From Streptomyces sp. NBC_01294 (lineage in GTDB: Bacteria > Actinomycetota > Actinomycetes > Streptomycetales > Streptomycetaceae): a DNA stretch of 64,000 bases. Where the stretch lies: assembly GCF_035917235.1 (NCBI RefSeq), contig NZ_CP108423.1, positions 7,841,501-7,905,500 of the forward strand, written 5' to 3'. Made by a program: the position numbers and the translations under genes. The notes beneath the pieces were generated by a model. That model was given only the letters and a program-made list of their open reading frames with translations. It did no database searches and was not told where the DNA came from. Positions 16,933 to 26,027 of this stretch are shown here, in pieces (the first letter of the stretch is position 1; every line of letters starts with the position of its first letter).

Positions 16933-17025
16933 CGAGTCGTCTCCATCGATGTCTCTCGTGGCATCCGGCCCCGTGCGGGCCGATGCCTCGAACGCTATGC
17001 GGGGCGCGAACGGCTGCCATCGGCT

Positions 17026-17060
17026 CGGGGATGTACGTCGGCAACCGCCGTACATCCCCG
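17026..17060. promoter_or_regulatory. Palindromic operator candidate between divergent genes
   Basis: Perfect 12-bp inverted repeat CGGGGATGTACG/CGTACATCCCCG separated by 11 bp, about 95 bp upstream of the esterase start and 66 bp upstream of the gene at 17126. The size and spacing suit a dimeric regulator; a transcribed hairpin is the alternative. Confidence 0.65.
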
Positions 17061-17125
17061 GGTTGACGCCCGCCGGCCGATGTTCTCGGGATGCCGTGGG
17101 AGCGTGTCGAATGCAGGCTGGGGGC

Positions 17126-17350
17126 ATGTCGGACCGTACGGAGATCGTCGTTCATCCGGTGTCGCCGAAGGGCGGCCGGAAGGTCACGGTGCACGCACTG
17201 GGTGTGGACGCGGACCTGGGCCGGGCCTTCGCGCCCGGCGACGTGAGTGAGTTGCTGCGCCTGGCCGGCCTGGAGGACGTGGACCTCTCCGAGGACGGGC
17301 CGATCAGCTGGGAGGGCGGAGGGCCGGAGGTGTGGACCGCCGGCAGCTGA
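17126..17350 (+). CDS. Conserved hypothetical protein, 74 residues
   Basis: Small soluble protein beginning MSDRTEIVVHPVSPKGGRKV and ending GLEDVDLSEDGPISWEGGGP plus EVWTAGS. It is acidic at the C-terminus, with alternating strands and one helix (PGDVSELLRLAGL). Similar short proteins are common in Streptomyces, but no function is known to me. A G-rich stretch (GGCTGGGGG) lies before the ATG. It runs into the HEAT-repeat remnant, and shares a promoter region with the secreted esterase. Confidence 0.65.
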   Translation: MSDRTEIVVHPVSPKGGRKVTVHALGVDADLGRAFAPGDVSELLRLAGLEDVDLSEDGPISWEGGGPEVWTAGS

Positions 17351-17395
17351 CCCGGTCGGTGGCGCGGGCACATCGCCTGCCAGCGATCCGCCGGC

Positions 17396-18419
17396 GTGCA
17401 CTACATGACCTTCACGGTGTTCGCGAACGCCGGGCGCCGCGTGCTCCCGCTGATCACGGACCCGGCGGCAGGCGTGCGGACCGGCAGCGCCTGGGTCCTG
17501 CGTGCGATCCGCTGCGAGGACCCGGCCGCACTCGACGCGGTGCGGCGCCAGGCCGCCGTGGAGGACGACCCGACGGCCCTCGTCTCGCAACTCCTCACGG
17601 TGGGCACGCTGTCCGGACTGTCCTCCTCCGTCGTCGCCGATCCGTCGCAGGAGGGCAGAGCGTGGCTCCGGCCCTGGCTGGAACACGCACACCCCCTGGT
17701 CCGGCTGGCGGCCGCCGAGGGCGTCCTGTCCGCGGGTACCCCGGACGGCGAGGTGACGGCAGGGGCGGGGCGGGCGGTGGCCCGTACGTTCACCGACACC
17801 GGGAGGGGCTCGCTGCCGGACGTACCGTGGTGGCCCGGTGGCAATGGACCTGTCGGGCGCTTCGCCGAGCTCTTGGCGCCCCACCCGCAGGAGACCGCGA
17901 CCCTGGGCCGCGTGGGCGCACTGGCGGATCACCGGCGACCCCGAGACGGCACTCCGGGTGTGCGGCGCGGCGGCACGGGCCGGCCTCGGCCGCCCGGTGC
18001 TGCGCTACCTGGCCGACCTGGGCCCGCTGGCCGCGCCGTACGCCGACGCGGTACGGCCGCTGCTGACCTGCCCGGGGGAGTGGAGCCGGGTCGGAGCGGC
18101 CGAGGCCTGGTGGCGCATCACCGGTGACGCGGCGCCGGCGGTCGAGGCCCTGCTGCCGGAACTGGCGCCGCTGGCCAGTCACCGGGTCACCCCTGTGACC
18201 CTGCGGACCGTACGGGCGCGGGGCGCGATCGGCCGCCCCGCCGCGGCGGCCCTGCCCGTACTGCAAGCGGTCATGTCCTCGCGTCGCCGCCACGGCGGCG
18301 ACATCCTGCGGGACGAGGAACTGTTCCGGGTCACGCGGAAGGCCTTGTCCTGCATCGTCCAGCCCGTCACTCCTCCGGGGGATGGATCACCTCCACGCCC
18401 CGGTCCCGCAACTCCTTGA
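17396..18419 (+). pseudogene. HEAT-repeat protein remnant with frameshift
   Basis: Two overlapping frames together encode a helical repeat protein. The first (to about 17890) has TGSAWVLRAIRCEDPAALDA and HPLVRLAAAEGVLSAG; the second (from about 17905) has HWRITGDPETALRVCGAAAR, LRYLADLGPLAAPYADAVRP and AEAWWRITGDAAPAVEALLP. The paired antiparallel helices are those of HEAT/armadillo-type repeats. The change of frame between 17880 and 17910, the lack of a proper start and a tail that reads antisense through the DeoR gene show a broken gene. Function of the ancestor unknown. Confidence 0.65.
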
Positions 18420-19134
18420 CCACCGGCGAGTCGTCCGGCGCGTCCGTGACGATGAGCGTGATCTGGTCCACCGAACAGATCCGTCCCAGCGCCGTACGGC
18501 CGAGCTTGTCCGCTGTCGCGACCAGGATGACGCGTTGCGCGGCGGCCACGGCGGCGCGCTTCACCTGTACGTCGTCGAGGTTGTACGCGGTGGCGCCCTG
18601 GACCGGGTCGATGCCGCAGCAGCCCAGGATGAACGTGTCGAAGCACAGGTCCTTGAACGTCTGGACCGGAGTGTGGCCGTAGAAGGAGAGCTCCTCGGGG
18701 CGCACCTGCCCGCCGGGCATCAGCAGCCGGATGCCCGGATGGCCGGACAGCGTGAAGGTGGCGTGCAGGGAGAGCGGGGCCACCGTGAGCTGCCGGGCGG
18801 CCATGGCGTGGGCGACGGCCACCGCCGTCGTGCCGGTGTCCAGGGCAACGGTCTCGCCGTCGGTCAGCAGCGCGACCACCGTGCGCGCCAGGCGTTCCTT
18901 GGACCGCGCGCCGGACATCGCGCGGATCGCGTACGGCGGCTCGACTCCGCCCGGCAGGTTGCTCACCGCGCCGCCGCGCACCCGGCGCAGTGCGCCGCGG
19001 GACTCCAGGACCTCCAGGTCCCTGCGGATGGTCATCTCGGATGCCCCGGTGGCCGCGGCCAGCTCCGCGACCGTCGCGCGGTTCTCCTTGATGAGCAGCG
19101 CCACGACGAGCTTGTGTCTCTCCATCACGTTCAC
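18367..19134 (-). CDS. DeoR/GlpR family transcriptional repressor
   Basis: 255 residues from GTG 19134 (ATG 19125 is an alternative). The N-terminal winged helix is canonical: ERHKLVVALLIKENRATVAE, then SEMTIRRDLEVLESRGALRR and RGGA. The C-terminal DeoRC sensor (residues about 75-235, with LDTGTTAVAVAHAM and DTFILGCCGID) normally binds a phosphorylated sugar. It is divergent from the MFS-HAD operon, and TGAACAT-type sites fill the shared promoter, so it very likely represses that operon and itself. The inducer is probably the phosphorylated form of the MFS substrate. Confidence 0.92.
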   Translation of the reverse strand: MNVMERHKLVVALLIKENRATVAELAAATGASEMTIRRDLEVLESRGALRRVRGGAVSNLPGGVEPPYAIRAMSGARSKERLARTVVALLTDGETVALDTGTTAVAVAHAMAARQLTVAPLSLHATFTLSGHPGIRLLMPGGQVRPEELSFYGHTPVQTFKDLCFDTFILGCCGIDPVQGATAYNLDDVQVKRAAVAAAQRVILVATADKLGRTALGRICSVDQITLIVTDAPDDSPVVKELRDRGVEVIHPPEE

Positions 19135-19197
19135 ATGTCTGCTTTTAGCACAGACGGAGGCCTGGAGGGAGCCGATGTGCACACCGGATCTGTTGAA

Positions 19198-19271
19198 ATG
19201 AACATTCTGTGTGAGTAATCTTCGGTCGGTGGTGTGGGATACGCGCCGTAATGAACATCATTCATGTTCAT
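19198..19271. promoter_or_regulatory. ATGAACAT operator sites in DeoR/MFS intergenic region
   Basis: A perfect inverted repeat ATGAACAT-CATTC-ATGTTCAT (19251-19271) lies 25 bp upstream of the MFS start, and another ATGAACAT occurs at 19198-19205. A GTTCACAT half-like site overlaps the DeoR start. The repeated motif on both sides of the divergent promoters is what an autoregulating DeoR-family repressor would use. Confidence 0.7.
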
Positions 19272-19295
19272 TTGTTGATGAGTCAGGGGAGGGCG

Positions 19296-20573
19296 ATGTC
19301 CGCGATGTCTGCCACCACCAGTGAGGCCGACCTGCCGGATGCGGGCAGGCCCCGCCTCCTGACCACCGTCGCGATCATCGCCTCCTGCGTGGCGTTCGTG
19401 GTGATCGGCGCTCTGCAGGCGCTGTACGGTCCGGCCATCCCGGCCCTGCGCGAGGAGTTCGGCATCAGCCCTGCCGTGGCCGGGCTCAGCCTCAGTGCCC
19501 ACTTCGTCGGCGCGCTCCTCGGCGTGCTGATCTACCACCCGCTGCGGGGGCGGCTGAGCAACCGCCTGCTGCTCGGTGGCTCGTACGTCCTCATGGCGGC
19601 CGGCGCCGTGGTCTTCGCGTTCTCGCCGAGCTGGATCCCGGCGCTGGGCGGCACCTTCGTCATCGGCCTCGGGTTCGGCGGCATCGACTACGGCCTCAAC
19701 CAGCTGTTCTCCATCGGCTTCGGCCACCGCAGCACGGCCATGCTCAACCTGCTCAACGGGCACTTCGGCGTGGGCGCGATCGCGGGTCCCGCCCTCGTCG
19801 GGTGGCTGGGTGCGGAGCACTACCCGGAGATCTTCATCGGCATGGGTGTCGTGTGCCTGCTCCTCCTGTTCACCCTGGGCGGGGTGGCGGCGCGCGAACC
19901 CGGGCCCGTCGCCGGGGAGGGTGCGAAGGCGGGAGGGGCGCGCGCCTTGCCGGTCATCGCCGCGTTCATCGGCGTCTACGTCCTGCACGTGGCCATCGAG
20001 ACAGGAGTCGGCGGCTGGGAGCCCACCCACCTGGAGGCCGTCGGATACGGAGCCGCCACCGCCGCCTCGGCGACGTCCGCCTACTGGGCCGCGATGACCA
20101 TCGGCCGCTTCGTCGTCGCGCCCCTCAGCCTGCGCTGGTCCGCGCCGTCGATCCTGACCGTCTGCTGCGTGGGCATGGCGGGCTTCCTCCTCCTGGCGAC
20201 CGTCCCGGCCCTCGCCCCGTACGCGTACTTCGGCGTCGGCCTGATGATCGCGCCCATCTTCCCCACGTGCCTGCCCTGGCTGAACCGGGCCGTACCGGGC
20301 GTCGCCGCAGCCGGGGCCTTCGTGATCGCCGCCTCGATGATCGGCGGCGTGGCCTTCCCGCCGCTGCTGGGCGGCGTGATCGACACGATGAACATCACGA
20401 TGGTGCCGTTGGTGCTGTTCGTCCTGGCCGCAGCCTGCGCCGCGCTCAGCCTCTGGCTGCGCGGGAAGGCCCCGGACCCTGGAGCCGTGCCGGGCCCGCG
20501 TGGCGGCGGCGTCCAGCGGGACACGATCACAGCCGACGGAACAAACGGAACAAACAGAACCCACGGAACCTAG
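19296..20573 (+). CDS. MFS transporter (FHS/fucose-permease-like)
   Basis: 425 residues, about 12 membrane helices. ATG 19296 has GGGGAGGG upstream; an in-frame ATG at 19251 overlaps the operator. Helices 1-2 carry VIGALQALYGPAIPALREEF and the loop HPLRGRLSNRLLLGGSYVL; helix 4-5 includes GLGFGGIDYGLNQLFS, the asymmetric glycine-rich pattern of fucose-galactose-H+ symporters. With a DeoR repressor and HAD hydrolase next to it, the likely job is import or export of a sugar or related polyol. The C-terminal 30 residues are a soluble tail encoded by GGAACAAAC-like repeats. Confidence 0.9.
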   Translation: MSAMSATTSEADLPDAGRPRLLTTVAIIASCVAFVVIGALQALYGPAIPALREEFGISPAVAGLSLSAHFVGALLGVLIYHPLRGRLSNRLLLGGSYVLMAAGAVVFAFSPSWIPALGGTFVIGLGFGGIDYGLNQLFSIGFGHRSTAMLNLLNGHFGVGAIAGPALVGWLGAEHYPEIFIGMGVVCLLLLFTLGGVAAREPGPVAGEGAKAGGARALPVIAAFIGVYVLHVAIETGVGGWEPTHLEAVGYGAATAASATSAYWAAMTIGRFVVAPLSLRWSAPSILTVCCVGMAGFLLLATVPALAPYAYFGVGLMIAPIFPTCLPWLNRAVPGVAAAGAFVIAASMIGGVAFPPLLGGVIDTMNITMVPLVLFVLAAACAALSLWLRGKAPDPGAVPGPRGGGVQRDTITADGTNGTNRTHGT

Positions 20574-20582
20574 GAAGGAACC

Positions 20583-21188
20583 ATGCGAGCCATTCTCTTC
20601 GACCTCTTCGGTGTCATCGCGCGCGTGCAGTCGCCCGAGTCGCAGGCCGTACTGGAGCGTAAGGCCGGCGCCGCCGACCCCGACCGCTTCTGGGGCGCGT
20701 ACTGGTCGCAGCGCACCCCCTACGACCGGGGCGATGTGGCGGGACCCGCCTACTGGAAGGGGATCTGCGACACCCTGGGGATCCCGCTCGACGCGCGTCT
20801 GACCGCCGATCTGATCGCTGCGGACCTCGCGAGCTGGAGCGAGGTCGATCAGCGCAGCGTGGACCTGCTCGGCGAGCTCGCCGGCCAGGGGTTCAGCCTC
20901 GGCCTGCTCTCCAACATCCCCGAGGAGCTGGCCGAACGGTACGTGGCCACGCAGCCGTGGCTCGACCGGTTCTCCGTGGTCGGCTTCTCCTGCCGCCTCC
21001 GCAGCGCCAAGCCGGAACCCGCGGCCTACGAGTGGTGCGTACGGGGACTGGGTGTGCCCGTCGAGGAGATCCTCTTCGTCGACGACCGGGCCGAGAACGT
21101 GGAGGCGGCCCAAGCCCTGGGCCTGCGCGGACACGTGTTCACCTCGGTCGACGCGCTGACGGCCGCACTCGCCGCAGCCTCGTGGTGA
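20583..21188 (+). CDS. HAD superfamily hydrolase (subfamily IA)
   Basis: 201 residues, AGGAAGGAACC directly before ATG 20583 and only 9 bp after the MFS stop, hence an operon. All four HAD motifs are visible: I, MRAILFDLFGVIARV (nucleophile Asp, with Phe in place of the usual second Asp, as in haloacid-dehalogenase-like members); II, LGLLSNIPEE; III, RSAKPEPAAYEWC; IV, EILFVDDRAENVEAA. The helical cap follows motif I. Probably a sugar-phosphate phosphatase or dehalogenase acting on the imported compound, in the cytosol, under DeoR control. Confidence 0.9.
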   Translation: MRAILFDLFGVIARVQSPESQAVLERKAGAADPDRFWGAYWSQRTPYDRGDVAGPAYWKGICDTLGIPLDARLTADLIAADLASWSEVDQRSVDLLGELAGQGFSLGLLSNIPEELAERYVATQPWLDRFSVVGFSCRLRSAKPEPAAYEWCVRGLGVPVEEILFVDDRAENVEAAQALGLRGHVFTSVDALTAALAAASW

Positions 21189-21351
21189 ACGACCGCGTCC
21201 CGGCGAACGGCGCGCCGGTGCATTTGTGGACGACCCTCTGCCGACGTACAGCGACGCGGCGATACTGAATCTAGGCCGACCGCTCGATCCTTGGTCTCTG
21301 ATCACCGTGGGTGGTCGCTGCGGGCATACCCGCCGAGCGTTCCGTTCGGCA

Positions 21352-21383
21352 GGTCGAAGGGTCGAAGGGTCGAAGGGTCGAAG
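21352..21383. repeat. GGTCGAAG tandem repeat, 4 copies, at the SpoIIE phosphatase start
   Basis: Four perfect 8-bp copies ending 10 bp before ATG 21394; the last AAGGG also serves as the only ribosome-binding sequence. Copy-number change here would alter the leader. Confidence 0.8.
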
Positions 21384-21393
21384 GGCGGTAGTG

Positions 21394-23874
21394 ATGGACG
21401 CACCGGCGCCTGGGTTGGGCGAGGGGCCCGAGGACCCGTTCGCGCTGCACAACTCGGCCTCGGCGGTACTGGACGACCACGGCAGGGTCGTCGGCTGGAG
21501 CGAGCGCGCACAGGAGCACCTCGGCTTCCCGCCCGAGGAGGTGCTGGGCCGGGCAGCGATCGAGTTCCTGTTCGATGCCCGTGACCATGAGGCGGTCATG
21601 GAGGCGGTGGCCGCGTGCCTGCGCGACCGGGGCTGGTCCGGAATCCTGCCCGTCCGGCATCGCAGCGGGCAGCGGGTGGAGCTGGGCTTCCGCGCCCGCG
21701 CCGTCATCCGCGCCGGCTCGGCCCGCGAGTGGTTCCTCGTCGTCGCCCCGGCGGAGGAGGTGCGCCAGTGGGAGACGGACCGGTCGGTCCTGGACGGTCT
21801 GTTCCTGCGCTCCCCGATCGGTCTGTCCGTCCACGCCCCCGACCTGAGCATCCTGCGGATCAACCGGGCGCTGGCCCGGTTCACACAACTCCCCGCGATG
21901 GAGATCCGGGGCCTGCGCATCGGCGACTTCCTCATCGGTCCGGACCTGAAGACCATCGAAACCCGGCTGCAACGGGTGCTGGAGACGGGCCAACCCCTGA
22001 TCTTCACCGAGCAGCCCTGCCGCCTGAGGAGTGACCCCGGCAACGAGCGGGTGGTGTCGGTGTCCGCGTTCCGGATGGAGGACCCCTCCGGCGGGATCCT
22101 CGGCGTCACCCAACTGGTGGAGGACGTCACCGACCGCTACCGGGCCCGGCGACGGCTTGCCCTGCTCAACCGGGCGAGCGCCCGCATCGGGACCACACTG
22201 GACCTCGGCCAGACCACCCGGGAGCTGGCCGACGTCGCCGTCCCCGACCTCGCCGACGCCGTCTCGGTGGATCTGCTGGAGTCGGTGGCCCGCGGCGAAG
22301 AGGCCGCCGAGGAGACGAGCGGACTGGTCCGGAGGATGGCCGTCCACTCGGTCGTGACAGAGGCACTGCAGGTGATGTACTCCGCCGGAGAGGTCTTCCA
22401 CTTCGACCCCCGTACCCCGCAGGCCAGGTGCCTCGCCGGACAGCAGCCCGTCCTCGAACCAGTGCTCGAGAGCAGCCCCGCCTGGTATTTCAAGGATCCG
22501 GAGCGCACACGGCGCGCCCTCGGTCTGGGGGCCCACTCGCTGATCGTCGTACCGCTGACGGCCCGCGGTCTGCTCCTCGGCCTGCTCAGCCTGTGGCGCG
22601 CCAAGCGGCCCGAACCGTTCGAGGAGGACGACCTCACCCTCGCGGAGGAATTCGCCGCGCGCGCCGCCCTGTGCATCGACAACGCCCGCCGCTACACCCA
22701 GCAGCACGAGGCCGCGCTCATGTTGCAGCGCAGTCTGCTGCCGCGGGAGTTGCCCGAACACAGCGCGGTCGAGGTCGCGCACCGCTATCTGCCGGCCGAT
22801 CCCGCCACCGGCGTCGGCGGCGACTGGTTCGATGTCATCCCGCTCTCCGGAGCCCGCGTCGCCCTCGTCGTCGGCGACGTCGTCGGCCACGGTCTGCACG
22901 CTGCGGCCACCATGGGCCGCCTGCGCACGGCGGTGCACACCCTGGCCAGCCTCGACTACGCCCCGGACGAGGTCCTCTCCCACCTGGACGACCTGGTCAA
23001 CCGCCTGGCAGCCGAGCAGGAGCCCGGTGACGGGGGCGCACAGGGCGAGCAGATCGTCGGCGCGACCTGCCTCTACGCGGTCTACGACCCCACCTCCCGG
23101 CGCTGCACCCTGGCCCGAGCGGGCCATCTGCCGCCCGTCGTGGTGACCTCCGACGGCATCGTGAGCGTGCCCGACCTCCCCGAGGGGCCGCCGCTGGGCC
23201 TGGGCGGACTCCCGTTCGAGTCCGCCGAACTGGAACTCGCCGAGGGAAGCCTGCTGGCGCTGTACACCGACGGCCTGGTCGAGGCCCGTGGCCTCGACGT
23301 CGACGAGGGACTCGCGCGGCTGCGAGACGTCCTGTCCCGGCCCGGCCGGTCGCTGGAGGAGACCTGTACGGCGGTGCAGGCCGCCCTGCTGCCGGAGCAC
23401 CCACCGGACGACGTCGCACTGCTCCTCGCCCGCACCCGCGTGCTGGCACCGGAGCAGGTCGCGTCCTGGGAGCTGCCCGCGGAGCCGACCGCCGCCGCAC
23501 GGGCGCGGCACCTGACGGAGGCCACACTGACCGGGTGGGGCCTGGAAGAGATGGCCTTCACCGCCGAACTGGTCGTCAGCGAACTGGTCACCAACGCCTA
23601 CCGGTACGGCGGCGGCACGCCGCTGACCCTGCGGCTCATCCGCGACCGCAGCCTGATCTGCGAGGTCTCCGACCGCAGCAGCACCGCTCCGCACCTACGG
23701 CGGGCGCGCACCACCGATGAGGGCGGGCGCGGTCTCTTCCTGGTGGCCCAGTTCACCGAACGGTGGGGCACGCGCTACACCCGGGACGGCAAGACCGTCT
23801 GGACGGAGCTCCCCCTGGCCACAGCGGCGGAGGGGCACTCCGCGGCAGCGGCGACCCTCGCGCTCAACTGGTGA
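21394..23874 (+). CDS. PAS-PAS-GAF-SpoIIE phosphatase with C-terminal anti-sigma kinase domain
   Basis: 826 residues. Domain order: PAS (about 20-130, SASAVLDDHGRVVGWSERAQ), second PAS (about 140-255, SPIGLSVHAPDLSILRINRA), GAF (about 275-460), PP2C-type SpoIIE phosphatase (about 475-690, with GVGGDWFDVIPLSGARVALV, VGDVVGHGLHAAATMGRLR and LYTDGLVEARG) and a Rsb W-like ATPase (about 705-815, with VVSELVTNAYRYG and DEGGRGLFLV). Such proteins act at both ends of partner-switching: they can phosphorylate and dephosphorylate an anti-anti-sigma factor in response to ligands or stress. No sigma factor or antagonist is encoded nearby. Cytosolic, no membrane segment. Confidence 0.92.
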   Translation: MDAPAPGLGEGPEDPFALHNSASAVLDDHGRVVGWSERAQEHLGFPPEEVLGRAAIEFLFDARDHEAVMEAVAACLRDRGWSGILPVRHRSGQRVELGFRARAVIRAGSAREWFLVVAPAEEVRQWETDRSVLDGLFLRSPIGLSVHAPDLSILRINRALARFTQLPAMEIRGLRIGDFLIGPDLKTIETRLQRVLETGQPLIFTEQPCRLRSDPGNERVVSVSAFRMEDPSGGILGVTQLVEDVTDRYRARRRLALLNRASARIGTTLDLGQTTRELADVAVPDLADAVSVDLLESVARGEEAAEETSGLVRRMAVHSVVTEALQVMYSAGEVFHFDPRTPQARCLAGQQPVLEPVLESSPAWYFKDPERTRRALGLGAHSLIVVPLTARGLLLGLLSLWRAKRPEPFEEDDLTLAEEFAARAALCIDNARRYTQQHEAALMLQRSLLPRELPEHSAVEVAHRYLPADPATGVGGDWFDVIPLSGARVALVVGDVVGHGLHAAATMGRLRTAVHTLASLDYAPDEVLSHLDDLVNRLAAEQEPGDGGAQGEQIVGATCLYAVYDPTSRRCTLARAGHLPPVVVTSDGIVSVPDLPEGPPLGLGGLPFESAELELAEGSLLALYTDGLVEARGLDVDEGLARLRDVLSRPGRSLEETCTAVQAALLPEHPPDDVALLLARTRVLAPEQVASWELPAEPTAAARARHLTEATLTGWGLEEMAFTAELVVSELVTNAYRYGGGTPLTLRLIRDRSLICEVSDRSSTAPHLRRARTTDEGGRGLFLVAQFTERWGTRYTRDGKTVWTELPLATAAEGHSAAAATLALNW

Positions 23875-23913
23875 CTTCGGGGTGGCCGCTCGGAGTCACC
23901 CTGCTGGGAGGGA

Positions 23914-25452
23914 TCACCACGGGACCTGCCGGTAGTCCTTGAGGAGGATGCCGTGGACGGGTGCGCCGGCCTGCCCTTGCACGATGGGGTGGTAGATGCG
24001 GGCGGCGCCGTCGACGATGTCCAGCGGCGGGCGCCAGCCGGTGGCGGCGTGCCATTGCCGGGCGGGGAGGGGCTTCTCGTCGGTGATCCAGCCGGTGTCG
24101 ACGCTGCAGGTGTGGATGCCGCGGGTGGCCAGGTCTGCGGCGCTGGTGCGGGTGAGCATGTTCAAGGCGGCCTTGGCCATGTTGGTGTGCGGGTGGTCGC
24201 TGGTCTTGTTCCGCACGGTGAACTGGCCCTCGACTGCCGAGACGTTGATCAGGTAGCGGTCCGGGTGCGGGGAGGCATCGAGAAGAGGGAGCAGGCGGTC
24301 GGCGAGCAGGAACGGTGCGACGGCGTTGACCAGCTGGACTTCCAGCAGCTCAGTCGGGTCGACCCTTCCCAGACGCAGCGTCCAGGAATTGGTCGCGGTC
24401 GTCTCGGGCAGCAGACCCGCCTCGTCGACGGCCTCCGGTGGCAGGGGCGCGGCTGCTGCTGAGGCGCCGGCCGTGTGTGCGGTGCCGGCCAGGGCGTGGG
24501 GCGCTCGGAGCCGTGGGGCGAGTTCCGCTGTCCACGGCAGAGGCGCGGTGCGCGGGCCGGGTACGGAGAACCCTGGAGCGGTCCAGATCTGTGGCGCGGT
24601 GAGTGACGCGGGGGCCGGGGTGGTTTCGGCGGCGGACAGCGCGGTGTACGCCTCAGGAGAGCGGCGTAGGGTCTGGGCGGCGTTGTTGATCAGAACGTCC
24701 AGGGGCAGACCCCGGGAGAGCATGTGGTCGGTGAAGGCGAGGACCTGCCGGGGATCGCGCAGGTCCAGGGCGGCGATCTGCAGCCGGTGCCACCACTCCG
24801 CGGCGCCGGGGGCCGCCGCGAACCGGCGCACCGTGTCCTGGGGGAAGCGGCTGGTCACCGTGAGCTCGGCTCCGTCCCGAAGGAGCATCAGCGCGGCCTG
24901 GTAGCCGATCTTGACGCGCCCGCCGGTCAGCAGCGCGCGTCGGCCGGTGAGGTCGGTGCGGGCCGTGCGGTGGGCGAGATTCTCGCCGGCGCACTCGGGG
25001 CACAACAGGTGGTAGAAGTCGTGGACTTGCCGGTAGTGGTTCTTGCAGACATAACAGAGTTGGGGGCGGTTCAGCAGTCGTGACGGTCCGTCACTGTTCG
25101 GCGTACCGTCCGGCAGCTGTCGCGCCGCCGACGCTCCGGGGCGGGGCTGAACGTACTCGCGGTCCGCCAGGCCTCGTTCGGGCGCGGCCGGGGTGGTCAG
25201 AGCGGCCGGAGCGGCCGGGGCGGTCAGAGCGGCGTCCATCACGCGGTCGGAGGCGCCCATCGCGGTGGCCGCGAGCAGCCTCGCGTCGGCCGCGGCCCGT
25301 TCCGCGCGCGCCTCGGCACGGCGTCGAAGCCGGCCGTCGCGAACGAGGGTGCCGGCAGCCCGTTCCAGCAGACGGCGCTGGGCATCGTCCACGGGCAGCT
25401 GCCGTGCCCGGTGCAGCAGGTCCAGACAGGTCTGTATGAGCTCACTATCCAT
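23914..25452 (-). CDS. Short-chain dehydrogenase with N-terminal zinc ribbon
   Basis: 512 residues from ATG 25452 (GTGAGG upstream). Residues 1-170 are helical, alanine-rich and low-complexity. A four-cysteine zinc ribbon follows (CYVCKNHYRQVHDFYHLLCP, then EC), and then an SDR Rossmann domain: GRRALLTGGRVKIGYQAALM (nucleotide loop TGGxxxIG), LDVLINNAAQTLRR, and a late active site YLINVSAVEGQFTV...HTNMAKAALNMLTR, where the usual YxxxK is replaced by the pattern N-x-x-K. An 80-residue insertion rich in Ala/Pro separates the halves. The open frame extends upstream to 25743 with another CLFC motif, but no RBS supports that start. Substrate unknown. Confidence 0.85.
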   Translation of the reverse strand: MDSELIQTCLDLLHRARQLPVDDAQRRLLERAAGTLVRDGRLRRRAEARAERAAADARLLAATAMGASDRVMDAALTAPAAPAALTTPAAPERGLADREYVQPRPGASAARQLPDGTPNSDGPSRLLNRPQLCYVCKNHYRQVHDFYHLLCPECAGENLAHRTARTDLTGRRALLTGGRVKIGYQAALMLLRDGAELTVTSRFPQDTVRRFAAAPGAAEWWHRLQIAALDLRDPRQVLAFTDHMLSRGLPLDVLINNAAQTLRRSPEAYTALSAAETTPAPASLTAPQIWTAPGFSVPGPRTAPLPWTAELAPRLRAPHALAGTAHTAGASAAAAPLPPEAVDEAGLLPETTATNSWTLRLGRVDPTELLEVQLVNAVAPFLLADRLLPLLDASPHPDRYLINVSAVEGQFTVRNKTSDHPHTNMAKAALNMLTRTSAADLATRGIHTCSVDTGWITDEKPLPARQWHAATGWRPPLDIVDGAARIYHPIVQGQAGAPVHGILLKDYRQVPW

Positions 25453-26027
25453 GGGGTGCCTCACGTGTGATGGGTCGTTCGCGGCTCTCTCCCCACCCCC
25501 GCCTGGTGGCGTCGCTCGCACGGGGAAGACCGGGCCCCGCGGAGTGAAGGGCAGCCGGGCTCCGGTGGGGAGGAGGAAGGCGTGCTCACGGCGGACGCGC
25601 AGCACGTCGCCGCGTCCGTCGGTGGTGATCAGAATAGGCCGTCGGCAGAAAAGGCAGGTCGGTTTATCAGCCAGGACCCGGCTGTCCACGGTGCGGGCAG
25701 CTGTTTGACCGGCTCGCGCCGCCCCGGCTATGTTGCGCGTCATGTACCGATCCGCGCTGCTGACGACACGAGGTCATGTCGACCTGAAGCGTGTCTGCTC
25801 CGCCGCGTGTCAGTGGTCCTGACCGTACGGCGACCGCGCGGATCCCTCGTCTTCGTCCTGCCCCCAGTGGGCCCGGATTCCGAACTCCCGCAGTGTCCCC
25901 GCGTTCTGGTGAACAGCGCTCCCTCCGTGGAGCTTCCCGCGCACGCCCATGCCCGGAGTCGGCCTCCCGTCGCGAGCCCGCCAGGCCCGGCTGTTGCGTG
26001 CCACCGCACAGGACCTGGAAGGCCCCC

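Noticed and set aside
21271..23694. Minus-strand 807-codon open frame
   Set aside because: Mirrors the SpoIIE phosphatase gene on the other strand; no family motif, no RBS.
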